From Rhodomicrobium sp. Az07 (GTDB lineage Bacteria; Pseudomonadota; Alphaproteobacteria; Rhizobiales; Rhodomicrobiaceae): a stretch of DNA of 64,000 bases. Of the stretch, positions 39,091 to 48,369 are shown piece by piece. Where the stretch lies: positions 183,934 to 247,933 of the forward strand of contig NZ_JAHFZG010000003.1 of NCBI RefSeq assembly GCF_018619475.1. Direction: 5' to 3'. The notes under the pieces are model-generated. The model was not told the origin of the DNA. It did no database searches and saw nothing but the letters and a program-made list of their open reading frames with translations. Every line of letters starts with the position of its first letter. Position 1 is the first letter of the stretch. Made by a program: the position numbers and the translations under genes.

Positions 39091-39387
39091 CGAATCGTCC
39101 CGAAATCGCCTCTAATGCTGTGGTTGGCAGATGTCCGAAGCCAGAAGGGCCACCGGCGAAAGCCTGCACGCTGGATCGCGTCGGCCTGATCTTCGTCGGC
39201 GCGGCGCTGGTGATGACACGCGCCTGACGCGGATCGCCGTTTCGGAAACCTTCGCTTTCAAGTGGCAAGCCACCCGGATTAAGCTGTCCGTTCTCTGACG
39301 GCGAAACAAAACGTCTGCCCGTCTGTCCTCCCTTGTAACAAACATCCGCCGGCACATCCTTCATTCCGGCGAAAGGGAGACTGCCAG
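39091..39387. other. Intergenic region before the alcohol dehydrogenase
   Basis: No convincing ORF on either strand and no strong hairpin. Only short, low-quality frames cross it. It should contain the promoter of the alcohol dehydrogenase operon. Confidence 0.4.
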
Positions 39388-40572
39388 ATGAAAGCCCTTT
39401 GCTGGGAAGGCGTGAGCGATATCCGCTATCAAACCGTGCCCGACCCGAAGATCGAACACGGGCGCGATGCCATAGTGAAAGTGTCGAGCACCGCCATTTG
39501 TGGCTCCGACTTGCATCTGTTCAACGGCTTCATCCCCGGCATGGAAGCGGGCGACGTCATCGGCCACGAATTCATGGGCGAAGTGATGGAGGTCGGAAAG
39601 GACAACAAGAAACTCAAGGTCGGCGATCGCGTCGTCGTCCCGTTCACCATTTGCTGCGGCGAGTGCGAACAATGCCTCAGCAGCAATTTCTCTGTGTGCG
39701 AGCGCTCGAACCGCAACAAGGGTCTCGCGGAGAAGGTCTTCGGTCATAGTCCGGCGGGCCTTTTCGGGTACACCCATCTGACGGGCGGCTATCCCGGCGG
39801 GCAAGCCGAATATGTGCGCGTGCCCTATGCCGACGTGGCGCCGATCAAGGTGCCGTCGAGCCTGACCGACGATCAGGTTTTGTTTCTCAGCGACATTTTC
39901 CCGACCGGCTGGCAAGCAGCGGTGCAGTGCGACATCCAGCCGACCGATACCGTCGCGGTGTGGGGCGCGGGGCCTGTCGGGCAGTTCTGCATCCGCAGCG
40001 CGGTGTTGCTCGGTGCGAAAAAAATCGTCGCCATCGACCGCCTCGACGACCGCCTTTCGATGGCCAAAGCCGGTGGTGCGGATGAAATCATCAACTTCGA
40101 GAAGGAGGACGTTTTCGAGCGGCTCAAGGATCTTACCGATGGCAACGGCCCGGAAAAGTGCATCGACGCGGTCGGCCTTGAAGCGCATGCCACCGCGTCC
40201 TTCGATTCCGTTATCGATCGCGCGAAGCAGGCGCTGATGCTCGAAAGCGATCGTCCGCACGTTCTCCGGCAAATGATCATGGCTTGCCGCCCGGCGGGGG
40301 TGCTTTCGGTACCCGGCGTGTATGGCGGCTTCATCGACCACATGCCCATGGGCGCCTTCATGAACAAGGCTCTCACCATGCGCACCGGCCAAACGCATGT
40401 GAGTCGCTGGAGCGACGACCTTCTGCGCCGCATCGAGGAGGGGCAGATCGATCCGAGCTTCGTCATCACGCACAAGGTCTCGCTGGAGGAAGGCCCCGAG
40501 ATGTACAAGACGTTCCGCGAAAAAAGCCATGGATGCGTCAAGGTTGTCATGCAGCCGGGAGGAGTGAACTGA
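39388..40572 (+). CDS. Zinc-dependent alcohol dehydrogenase
   Basis: MDR-superfamily NAD(P)-dependent oxidoreductase of 394 residues. Catalytic zinc ligands are in [11 protein letters not shown] and [12 protein letters not shown]; the structural zinc site is [16 protein letters not shown]; the nucleotide fold is [29 protein letters not shown]. It resembles enzymes annotated glutathione-independent formaldehyde dehydrogenase and the short-chain stress-linked alcohol dehydrogenases, but substrate is unproven. Its stop overlaps the ATG of the next gene (TGATG). Confidence 0.9.
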   Translation: MKALCWEGVSDIRYQTVPDPKIEHGRDAIVKVSSTAICGSDLHLFNGFIPGMEAGDVIGHEFMGEVMEVGKDNKKLKVGDRVVVPFTICCGECEQCLSSNFSVCERSNRNKGLAEKVFGHSPAGLFGYTHLTGGYPGGQAEYVRVPYADVAPIKVPSSLTDDQVLFLSDIFPTGWQAAVQCDIQPTDTVAVWGAGPVGQFCIRSAVLLGAKKIVAIDRLDDRLSMAKAGGADEIINFEKEDVFERLKDLTDGNGPEKCIDAVGLEAHATASFDSVIDRAKQALMLESDRPHVLRQMIMACRPAGVLSVPGVYGGFIDHMPMGAFMNKALTMRTGQTHVSRWSDDLLRRIEEGQIDPSFVITHKVSLEEGPEMYKTFREKSHGCVKVVMQPGGVN

Positions 40573-41135
40573 TGCTGATGATCAAGGCTGTTGCCCGTGC
40601 AATGGACTACATTCCGTCCTCCTCGGACAAGTCCGCCCGCAACCTTGCGCGTCGCCTCGGGTGGTTTTCCGTGGCGCTCGGCGCCTTGCAACTCGCGGCG
40701 CCGCATCGCTTCGCGCGAGCGCTGGACTTTCGCGGTGGCGAACCCGTTATTGCGGCCTTCGGCGTGCGGGAAATTGCGACGGGTGTCGGGCTTCTTGCCG
40801 CGCGCGATCCCGCGCCGTTTGTCTGGGGCCGGGTGGCTGGCGACGCGCTGGATCTGGTCGCCCTGGCCAACGGTTTCTTCGACAGCCGCAGACGCGGCGT
40901 CGTTTTGCTCGCGCTCGGCTCGGTCGCTGCCGTGACGGCGGTGGATCTCATCTGCGCGCAGACGCTCTCTGCGGACAACAAGCGAAGGGATGACACTCCG
41001 CCGGACTACGCCGACAGGACGGGCCTACCCAAAGCGGTGGACCAGATGAGGGGCGTCGCGGCCATGAACGGGCAAATGCCGCGCGGCATGCGCGCCGTGC
41101 CGTGGAACGCTCACGCCGGAGAGGCGCGAACATGA
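40572..41135 (+). CDS. Membrane protein coupled to the alcohol dehydrogenase
   Basis: A 187-residue frame starting [17 protein letters not shown], whose ATG overlaps the stop of the dehydrogenase gene, so it is almost certainly translated with it. It contains hydrophobic segments (LGWFSVALGALQLAAP, ATGVGLLAA, GVVLLALGSVAAVTAVDLICAQTL), suggesting three or four membrane spans. Similar sequence occurs at the N-terminus of larger cyclase/dehydrase (SRPBCC) proteins in Rhizobiales; here the SRPBCC part is missing. Function unknown. Confidence 0.75.
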   Translation: MLMIKAVARAMDYIPSSSDKSARNLARRLGWFSVALGALQLAAPHRFARALDFRGGEPVIAAFGVREIATGVGLLAARDPAPFVWGRVAGDALDLVALANGFFDSRRRGVVLLALGSVAAVTAVDLICAQTLSADNKRRDDTPPDYADRTGLPKAVDQMRGVAAMNGQMPRGMRAVPWNAHAGEART

Positions 41136-41185
41136 CCTGGCATGCAACTTTGCCAAGCAATGCAATATCTGCATACAATACATGC

Positions 41186-41216
41186 GATCAAAAGCATGAT
41201 TGCATGCATTTTGATC
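41186..41216. promoter_or_regulatory. AT-rich palindrome upstream of matB, candidate operator
   Basis: GATCAAAA-GCATG and CATGC-A-TTTTGATC form an imperfect palindrome with a 4-base centre. A second partial palindrome GCATACAATACATGC lies just before it (41171-41185). The block is clearly AT-richer than its surroundings and about 100 bp before the matB start, as expected of a GntR/MatR-type operator; the regulator itself is not in the window. Confidence 0.4.
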
Positions 41217-41319
41217 ACGCTCCCTAACTGTCGATCTTGTAACGCTTTTTAAAGAGTTGGTTGTTTCCCCTCGGCAAGGCGTGTTTGCTAACCTGAAAAC
41301 AGGCAGCAGGACGTCCACC

Positions 41320-42840
41320 ATGCCAGAATCCAACCATCTTTTTTCCGAGTTGAGCGCGAATTGGGCCGATCTCGACAAGGTCGCGCTGGAGACCGACGAC
41401 GGCCGCCGGTTCCGCTATCGCGACATCCTCGCGCTGACCGCTCGATTGGCGAACGCGCTCGTGGCGGCGGGCGTCGAGCCGGGCGACCGCGTGGCCGTGC
41501 AGGTCGAGAAATCGCCGGAAGCGCTGTTCCTCTATCTCGCTTGCGTTCGCGCGGGCGCGGCCTACCTCCCGCTGAACACCGCCTACACCGACGCGGAGCT
41601 TGAATATTTCCTCGGCGATGCCGAGCCGTCGCTGTTCGTCTGCCGTCCGCCTCATGCGGATGCGGCGCGCGCGCTTTGCGCGAAGACGGGTGTCGCCAAT
41701 TGCGTCACGCTCGGTTCGAACGCCGACGGTACGCTGATCGACCTCGCCGCCGACAAGGCCGAAACCTTCGAGACCATCGCGCGCGGCCCGGACGACCTCG
41801 CGGCCATCCTCTACACCTCGGGCACCACCGGCCGCTCCAAGGGCGCGATGACGACGCACGAGAACCTCGCCTCCAATGCGCGCTCGCTCGCCGAATACTG
41901 GCGCTTCACCGACCGCGACGTGCTGCTCCACACGCTGCCGATCTTCCACACGCACGGCCTGTTCGTCGCCTCGAACGTGATCTTCCGATCCGGCGCGTCG
42001 ATGCTGTTCCTGCCGAAGTTCGACCCGAACGAGGTGTTCCGCCTGATGCCGCGCGCGACAGCGATGATGGGCGTGCCGACCTTCTACACCCGCCTTCTCG
42101 AAGATGCGCGCCTCTCCCGCGAGACGACGAAGGGCATGCGCCTGTTCATTTCCGGCTCGGCGCCGCTTCTCGCCGACACGCATCGCGCCTTTGAGGAGAA
42201 GACCGGCCACCGCATCCTCGAACGCTACGGCATGACCGAGACGAACATGATCACCTCGAACCCGTATGACGGCGAGCGCGTGCCGGGCGCGGTCGGCTTT
42301 CCGCTGCCGGGCGTGTCGGTGCGCATCGCGAACCCCGAGACCGGCGAGCTTCTCGGCGCCGACGAAATCGGCATGATCGAGGTGCAGGGGCCGAATGTGT
42401 TCATCGGCTATTGGCGCATGCCGGAGAAGACCGCGTCCGAGTTCCGCGACGGCTGGTTCATCACCGGCGACCTCGGCAAGATCGATGCGTCGGGCTATGT
42501 GCATATCGTCGGGCGCGGCAAGGATCTCGTGATCACGGGCGGCTACAACGTCTACCCGAAGGAAGTGGAAAGCGAAATCGATGCGCTGCCGGGCGTGTTC
42601 GAGAGCGCCGTCATCGGCGTGCCGCACCCGGATTTCGGCGAAGGCGTGGTTGCGGTCGTCGTGAAGACGAAGGACGCGAGCCTCGACGAGAAGGCGATCC
42701 ACGATGCGCTGAAGGTGAGGCTCGCGAACTACAAGCTGCCGAAGCGCGTGTTCTTCGTGGACGACCTGCCGCGCAACACCATGGCGAAGGTGCAGAAGAA
42801 CGTGCTGCGCGACACGCACAAGGATCTGTTCACGAGCTGA
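41320..42840 (+). CDS. matB: Malonyl-CoA synthetase MatB
   Basis: ANL-superfamily ligase: malonate + ATP + CoA to malonyl-CoA. From ATG 41320 (MPESNHLFSELSAN) it is 506 residues. The P-loop motif is ILYTSGTTGRSKGAM, followed by LPIFHTHGLFVASN, ERYGMTETNMITSNPYDGERVPGAVGFPLPGV and GWFITGDLGK; the C-terminal Lys is in LPRNTMAKVQKN. The E-R-Y-G-M-T-E-T-N and ERVPG-VG segments are typical of MatB as opposed to other acyl-CoA ligases. No malonyl-CoA decarboxylase or transporter is adjacent. Confidence 0.88.
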   Translation: MPESNHLFSELSANWADLDKVALETDDGRRFRYRDILALTARLANALVAAGVEPGDRVAVQVEKSPEALFLYLACVRAGAAYLPLNTAYTDAELEYFLGDAEPSLFVCRPPHADAARALCAKTGVANCVTLGSNADGTLIDLAADKAETFETIARGPDDLAAILYTSGTTGRSKGAMTTHENLASNARSLAEYWRFTDRDVLLHTLPIFHTHGLFVASNVIFRSGASMLFLPKFDPNEVFRLMPRATAMMGVPTFYTRLLEDARLSRETTKGMRLFISGSAPLLADTHRAFEEKTGHRILERYGMTETNMITSNPYDGERVPGAVGFPLPGVSVRIANPETGELLGADEIGMIEVQGPNVFIGYWRMPEKTASEFRDGWFITGDLGKIDASGYVHIVGRGKDLVITGGYNVYPKEVESEIDALPGVFESAVIGVPHPDFGEGVVAVVVKTKDASLDEKAIHDALKVRLANYKLPKRVFFVDDLPRNTMAKVQKNVLRDTHKDLFTS

Positions 42841-42856
42841 CGGTCTGCGAAAGAAA

Positions 42857-42904
42857 AATCCCGTGCGCGCCGTACTGGAAGGGGACAGGGCGCGTCACGG
42901 GATT
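42857..42904 (-). terminator. Terminator of the NlpD-like gene
   Basis: AATCCCGTG-CGCGCC and GGCGCG-TCACGGGATT form a long, slightly imperfect stem. On the minus strand it ends in GGGATTTTTC. A second smaller hairpin, GCGAAGGG-CTTC-CCCTTCGC, lies at 42909-42929. Matches the end of the minus-strand gene at 43052. Confidence 0.7.
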
Positions 42905-43051
42905 CAGGGCGAAGGGCTTCCCCCTTCGCGTTCGCGCCATCTCCCTGCCACGGGAACACGGCGGCGAAATATTTCGGATCGGAAGTCGGGAGACGGAAAG
43001 AGGAAGAGGCGGGGAGCGGATACCGGGTGCGCCGGTACCCGCGATTTCAGA

Positions 43052-44884
43052 TTACGAGCCGAGGAGCGGAGCCGGATCGACGGGCTTCGCGTTCTTGCGG
43101 ATCTCGAAGTGGAGCTGCGGCTGGCTCGCGTCGCCGGTCGAACCGGCCTTGGCAACCACCTGCCCGCGCTTCACCACATCGCACTTCCTGACCATGATCT
43201 CGTCCGTGTGGGCGTAAGCCGTGACGAACTCGTCGGCGTGGCGGATCAGGATCAGATTGCCGAAGCCCGGCAGTTCGTCGCCGACATAGGCCACGACGCC
43301 GTTTTCGGCGGCCTTGATCGGCGTGCCCTTGGGCACGGAGATCGTCACGCCCTCGTTCACGCTGCCGTCGTGCTGCGGACCGAACTGCCCGATGATCATC
43401 CCTTCCACCGGCTTGCGGAAGCTCTTGCCCATGCGCGGCAGCGGATTGGCAAGCGCGGCCTCGCAGGTCGGTTCCTGCCGCGCCGATGTCATCTTGACGT
43501 CGGGCGCGGGGGCGGCCTTCAGCGGATTGGTCGCGTCCGCCAGTTGCGGATGAGCGGGCTCCGGCGCGGGCTGGGCGTCGGCCTGCCGCTGGGGCTCCGC
43601 AATCGGCGCTTCCGGCTTCACGCGGTCGTTCGACGCGACTTCCTGACGTGGAGCTTCGCGACCGGGGATGGCAAGCGTCTGGCCTATCTTGAGAAGCCGC
43701 GCGTTCGGGATGTGGTTCGCTTCGAGAATCTGGCTGGCGGTCAGGCCGTACCCGCGGGCGATGGCGGCGACCGTCTCGCCCTTCTTCACGACATGGCATT
43801 CGTTGCCCTGGCAGCCGACAGGCTGCGCCTTCAGCGCGTTGTCCGTCGTCATCTTCGTCGGGTCGGCCCCCGGGATCAGCAAATCCATACCCGGCCGCAC
43901 GCTGTTATGGCGGCCCAGGCCGTTGGCGCGGGCGATCATGTCGACGGTCACGCCATGCCGGATCGCAAGCGAATACAGCGTATCGCCCGGCCGCACCGTT
44001 ATGGACTTGCCGGTTCCGCGCTCGGACGCCACCGTCGCGTTCGGGGACTTGATCTCTGTTCCATTGCCACCGGGATTACGCCCGAGTCGGCTGACGCGCT
44101 CACGCTCATAGAAGTCGCGGTCGCGGGGGTAAGCCGGAGGCGGCGGAGAATAATCGCGTGGCGGGGGCGAGTAGCTGCGCGGAGCCGGTTCGGCGTAGCG
44201 CGGCAACGGACGATCATGGGGCGGCGCAGCTTCGGAGCGGCGGTCGTCGTAGGCCGGCGGCGGCGGCGCGTCGCGCTCGTAACGCGGCGCATCCAGCGGC
44301 GGGGGCGGAGGCGGCGGCGGCGCATAATCGCGGGGACCGTCATTGTAAGGCGTATAGACGCGCGGCCCGGCATAGGTGCCATCCGGCAGCGGCGCCTGAT
44401 TGTAGCGGCCATAGCCGTCGGCGGTCTTCACGCCTTTCGAGACGGTCGTCTGCTGCTGCCCCGCAAGCGGCGGCAGATCCACGCGCGAAACCTGAAGATA
44501 GCCGCCCTGCTGCTGGCCGGGCGTTGCGCTGGCAAGCTGGAAGCCGCCCTGCTGGTTCGGCCGATACGCGGCGGTCTGAGCGTAGCCCATCGGCGCGGGT
44601 TGCGTCTGATAATTGGCTTGTGTCTGGCTGGCCCTTTGCGCATATGCGCTCTGGGCGTAGCTCGCGGAGCCGGTTGGCTGACGCGAGGGTTCGGCAGCGC
44701 GGGACGGCGTTGCCGGAGTGGAAGGGCCGGACGCGGTTTCATAGCCGCTTCCGAACGACAGGGAACTGAACCGCTCGGTTCCGCCGGAACTGCATCCGCC
44801 CAGCAGGACGCAACCGACCCCGATCTTTAACACTGCGCGTACATATGAGGGCTCGCGCTTGCCCACCGCATTTACTTTACTCAT
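43052..44884 (-). CDS. nlpD: LysM/M23 lipoprotein, NlpD-like murein hydrolase activator
   Basis: Predicted envelope lipoprotein: signal peptide with lipobox LLGGC near residue 30. The 610 residues contain a Gln/Tyr-rich region, a long Pro-rich and charged low-complexity stretch (for example PPPPPPPPLDAPRYERD), two LysM peptidoglycan-binding domains (ITVRPGDTLYSLAIRHGVTVD and HVVKKGETVAAIARGYGLTAS) and a C-terminal LytM/M23 domain (EGVTISVPKGTPIKAAENGVVAYVGDELPGFGNLILIRHADEFVTAYAHTD). The last has AYAHTD but lacks a full zinc set, as expected of an activator. Start at ATG 44884. Order surE-pcm-nlpD is conserved. Confidence 0.9.
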   Translation of the reverse strand: MSKVNAVGKREPSYVRAVLKIGVGCVLLGGCSSGGTERFSSLSFGSGYETASGPSTPATPSRAAEPSRQPTGSASYAQSAYAQRASQTQANYQTQPAPMGYAQTAAYRPNQQGGFQLASATPGQQQGGYLQVSRVDLPPLAGQQQTTVSKGVKTADGYGRYNQAPLPDGTYAGPRVYTPYNDGPRDYAPPPPPPPPLDAPRYERDAPPPPAYDDRRSEAAPPHDRPLPRYAEPAPRSYSPPPRDYSPPPPAYPRDRDFYERERVSRLGRNPGGNGTEIKSPNATVASERGTGKSITVRPGDTLYSLAIRHGVTVDMIARANGLGRHNSVRPGMDLLIPGADPTKMTTDNALKAQPVGCQGNECHVVKKGETVAAIARGYGLTASQILEANHIPNARLLKIGQTLAIPGREAPRQEVASNDRVKPEAPIAEPQRQADAQPAPEPAHPQLADATNPLKAAPAPDVKMTSARQEPTCEAALANPLPRMGKSFRKPVEGMIIGQFGPQHDGSVNEGVTISVPKGTPIKAAENGVVAYVGDELPGFGNLILIRHADEFVTAYAHTDEIMVRKCDVVKRGQVVAKAGSTGDASQPQLHFEIRKNAKPVDPAPLLGS

Positions 44885-45016
44885 CGCAGCACACCTCACT
44901 TTCCTTAGGTTATGCGTGCGAGTGCTTAAAATTAACTTAAGCGGATCGACAATTGTCGAATGAAACAGGGCAGCGACGATCAATGTGTCGCGCGCTTGAC
45001 GAAGCAATCCGTCGTC

Positions 45017-45634
45017 TCAGAGAAGCGGCACGAAGCGAACGGGAATCAGGCTCTGGTATTCCGCTCCGCCCCCGTTGCGGGTGACGAGCACGATCCGCTG
45101 TGAGGCAGCGCGGCCGAGCGGGATCACCATCGCGCCGCAAGGGCCAAGCTGGCCGATGAGATCGGGCGGCGCGGCGCTGACCCCCGCCGTGACGAGAATC
45201 CGGTCGAAAAGCCGAGGCACCGGCCAGCCCTTCGACCCGTCGCCGCAAAGCGCCGTGATGTTGGTGAGACCGAGTTCCTTGAACCGCGCGACCGCGAGCC
45301 GGTGAAGCTCCTCGTGAATCTCGATCGTGTAGACATGACGCGCCAGCCGGGAGAGGATCGCCGTCTGATATCCCGAGCCTGTGCCGACTTCGAGCACGTC
45401 ATGCTTGCGCTGAACGTTCAACCGCTCGGTCATGTAGGCTACGATGTAGGGCTGTGAAATGGTCTGCCCGCACTCGATGGGAAGCGCTTCGTCCGCATAG
45501 GCCAGCGGCTTCAGATCCGGCGCCTCGATGAACGCCTTGCGGGGAATGTCTTTCATGGTCGCGAGCACGCGCGGATCGGCGATGGCGTTACGCTCAAGGA
45601 GGTGGATCAGACTTTCCAGCCGCTCGTCCATCAT
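45017..45634 (-). CDS. pcm: Protein-L-isoaspartate O-methyltransferase
   Basis: Repair enzyme that methylates isoaspartyl residues. The 205 residues carry SQPYIVAYMTERL, VLEVGTGSGYQTAILSRL (SAM motif near residue 82) and DRILVTAGV. Start ATG 45634 with GGAGGGG upstream. In an apparent operon with surE (33 bp upstream) and the NlpD-like gene. Confidence 0.95.
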   Translation of the reverse strand: MMDERLESLIHLLERNAIADPRVLATMKDIPRKAFIEAPDLKPLAYADEALPIECGQTISQPYIVAYMTERLNVQRKHDVLEVGTGSGYQTAILSRLARHVYTIEIHEELHRLAVARFKELGLTNITALCGDGSKGWPVPRLFDRILVTAGVSAAPPDLIGQLGPCGAMVIPLGRAASQRIVLVTRNGGGAEYQSLIPVRFVPLL

Positions 45635-45667
45635 CAGGTTTCCCCTCCGGACGCGGCTGGCAGCCCT

Positions 45668-46432
45668 TTATTTTTCGATAAAGGCCGACAGCTTCCGACA
45701 GGTTTCTCTGTGTGTCAGGTTGAGACAAAGCGGCGTGACGGAAATTGCGCCGGACTTCACTGCGTGAAGGTCCGTCCCCTCCCCCGTGATCATGGACATC
45801 GGCTTGAACCCCAGCCAGTAATAGGGGTTGTTGCGCGTATCCATCCGGTCTTCGATGCGGAGGTAGTCAGGGTCACGACGACCTTGCTCGGTAATCTTAA
45901 TACATTCGACACGCCCGGGTTCCCTGTCCGGAAAATTTACATTTAACAAAACATCCTTCGGCCAGCCCGCATCAAGCATCTTTCGCACAAGGTCGGCTCC
46001 AAGTTGCATCGGTGTCTGCCAATAGATCCGGTCGAGGTCTTCCCAGTCGACGGCGAGGCTCATCGCGATGGACGGAATGCCGAGCAGCGTCCCTTCTATG
46101 GCGCCCGCGATGGTGCCGGAATAGGTCACGTCGTCGGCGACATTCGAGCCCCTGTTTACACCGGACAGGACGAGGTCCGGGGCCTTGTCGGCCAGCACAT
46201 GGCGCACTCCCATGATCACGCAGTCGGTCGGCGTTCCCTTTACGGCGAAGGTCCGCTCCGAGAGTTTTCGCAGGCGCAGCGGCTCGTGCAGCGTGAGCGA
46301 ATGCGCCGCGCCGCTCTGATCGGTTTCGGGCGCGACGACCCAGACATCGTCCGAGAGGTCGGTCGCGATTTTTTGCAGGGCGTCGAGGCCAGGCGCTTCG
46401 ATGCCGTCGTCGTTCGTGATGAGGATCCGCAT
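45668..46432 (-). CDS. surE: 5'/3'-nucleotidase SurE
   Basis: Metal-dependent nucleotidase releasing phosphate from nucleoside monophosphates, linked to stationary-phase survival. It begins with the family metal motif MRILITNDDGIEAPGL (Asp-Asp), then VVAPETDQSGAAHSLTLHEPLR, PTDCVIMGV and VLSGVNRGSNVADDVTYSGTIAGAIEG. At 254 residues it is the normal length. Confidence 0.96.
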   Translation of the reverse strand: MRILITNDDGIEAPGLDALQKIATDLSDDVWVVAPETDQSGAAHSLTLHEPLRLRKLSERTFAVKGTPTDCVIMGVRHVLADKAPDLVLSGVNRGSNVADDVTYSGTIAGAIEGTLLGIPSIAMSLAVDWEDLDRIYWQTPMQLGADLVRKMLDAGWPKDVLLNVNFPDREPGRVECIKITEQGRRDPDYLRIEDRMDTRNNPYYWLGFKPMSMITGEGTDLHAVKSGAISVTPLCLNLTHRETCRKLSAFIEK

Positions 46433-46570
46433 GGCCGCTTTCTACGCCAAGCCCGCGCCCGCGTCACCTTCAAACGGGTGGGACCGACATCGCCATCAGA
46501 TTGCTTTCATCGCGGCGCTTGAAAGGGCGTGCGCGCAGTCGTTGGCGCGGCTTATCCACCCGAGGCGACC

Positions 46571-48172
46571 ATGCGCGTTTTATCCCGGTCTCTTGCCGCG
46601 CTCGCGGTGCTTTTTCTCGCTGCGGCCACCGATCCCGCCGCAGCCCGGTTCCGCGCAACCGCGCAAATCGACGGCGGCGCGGTCGAGGGCGAAAGCGACT
46701 TCACCGGCCTCAAGATCTTCCGTGGCATCCCTTACGCCGCCCCACCGGTCGGCGCGCTTCGCTGGCGTGCTCCGCAGCCGCCCCGGCGGTGGAAGGGCGT
46801 TCGCCGCGCGACATCCTTCGGCGCCGCCTGCCCTCAGAAGGAGAGCCGCCAGGTCAGATCCGAAGACATGAGCGAGGATTGCCTGACGCTGAATGTCTGG
46901 TCCCCCGCTCGGACGGCGAACGAACGCCTGCCGGTGATGGTTTGGGTGCACGGCGGCGCGTTCACGACGGGATCGGCGCGCATGCCGATCTATGACGGTG
47001 CGGCGCTCGCAAATCGCGGCGTCGTGGTCGTGACGTTGAATTACCGGCTCGGTATGCTCGGCTTTTTCGGCCATCCGGATCTCACGCGCGAAGCCGACGC
47101 CGCCAGCGAACCGACCGCGAATTTCGGCCTTCTCGACCAGAAGGCCGCGCTTGAGTGGGTGCGGCTGAACATTGCGGCGTTCGGCGGCGATCCTGATAAT
47201 GTGACGCTGTTCGGCGAGTCTGCGGGCGGTATCAGCGTGCTCGCGCTCATGACGGCGCCTTCAGCGCGCGGCCTGTTCCACAAGGCGATCATCCAATCCG
47301 GCGGCGGCCGCTGGGTTGCGCCGACGCTTACCGCCTCCACCTCGACCTACCTGTCGGCGCACGAAATCGGCGAAACGTCCGCCCGCGCTTTCCGCCTCCA
47401 GCCGGACCGCGCCCTTTCCGCGCTTCGGGCGATCAACTGGCGCGACCTCGTTGCCACGCTCGGCCGCAATCCGAAACTCGCGGACACATCGCCTTTCATC
47501 GACGGCGCCTTCTTCACGACGCAGATCGCGGCCGCGTTCGAGGCGGGGGAACAGGCACGGATGCCGCTGATCGTCGGGTCGAACAGCTATGAGGGCGTGC
47601 TGCTGCGCGCGGCATTCAAGGTGAAGGCCGACGATGTCTTCCGTGTCGTGTCCGACCGCATCGACGAAATGTCGGCGCTCTACCGCCCGCAGCTCATCAT
47701 GACGCCGGACACGCTCGCCGATCACATCTGGGGCGACGCCAATTTCGTGGAGCCCGCCCGCATGATCGCGCGCTCCGCGAGCAATGGCGGGCAGCCCGTC
47801 TACCATTACAATTTCGATTTCCAGCCGCCTCTGCTGCGCATCCTCGGCGGCACGCCGCACGGCTTCGAGGTGGTTTACGTCTTCGGCACGCTGAAGAAAC
47901 TTCTGCCGCTCATCGGCAATTTCGTGCATCCGCACAATCACGAGGTGAGCGAGGCCATGATGTCCTACTGGACCAATTTCGCGCGCACCGGCAATCCCAA
48001 CGGCGCACGGGAGGCACGATGGCCCGCGTTCCGCGACGGCGATGAACAGACGCTCGTCTTCGGCAACGACCGTTCCCATGTCGAGCGCGACTATCTGAAG
48101 GAGCGGCTCGACCTGTTCCAGGGCGTCGTGTGGGGCGAGCGTTCGACGGTCCAGGCAAAGGTTGCGCGCTGA
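46571..48172 (+). CDS. Secreted type-B carboxylesterase
   Basis: Serine esterase of the carboxylesterase/cholinesterase group with a signal peptide (SLAALAVLFLAAATDPAAA). Landmarks are FRGIPYAAPPVGALRWR, SEDCLTLNVWSPA, the oxyanion region VWVHGGAF, and the nucleophile GESAGG near residue 217; the acid Glu and His follow (NSYEGVLLR and PHGFEVVYVFG). Start ATG 46571 with GAGGCG upstream. About 533 residues, the usual length. Divergent from surE; substrate unknown. Confidence 0.92.
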   Translation: MRVLSRSLAALAVLFLAAATDPAAARFRATAQIDGGAVEGESDFTGLKIFRGIPYAAPPVGALRWRAPQPPRRWKGVRRATSFGAACPQKESRQVRSEDMSEDCLTLNVWSPARTANERLPVMVWVHGGAFTTGSARMPIYDGAALANRGVVVVTLNYRLGMLGFFGHPDLTREADAASEPTANFGLLDQKAALEWVRLNIAAFGGDPDNVTLFGESAGGISVLALMTAPSARGLFHKAIIQSGGGRWVAPTLTASTSTYLSAHEIGETSARAFRLQPDRALSALRAINWRDLVATLGRNPKLADTSPFIDGAFFTTQIAAAFEAGEQARMPLIVGSNSYEGVLLRAAFKVKADDVFRVVSDRIDEMSALYRPQLIMTPDTLADHIWGDANFVEPARMIARSASNGGQPVYHYNFDFQPPLLRILGGTPHGFEVVYVFGTLKKLLPLIGNFVHPHNHEVSEAMMSYWTNFARTGNPNGAREARWPAFRDGDEQTLVFGNDRSHVERDYLKERLDLFQGVVWGERSTVQAKVAR

Positions 48173-48369
48173 GGGCTGGCTGGCTCGTCATTGCTCGAAC
48201 AGGTCGCAGGCGTTGAGCACTTCGAGGCTGCATTGGCGAAATAGCCACAGTCGCCGGGGGCAATGGAGCGCGAAAGTCCGGACGGACTTGTTGCCGCGAG
48301 CCAGGCTCGTGTATTGGATTTCGGCGTTTCGACGAAAAGGCTGGGCGGCGTGGGGACGAGGCACAGGGG

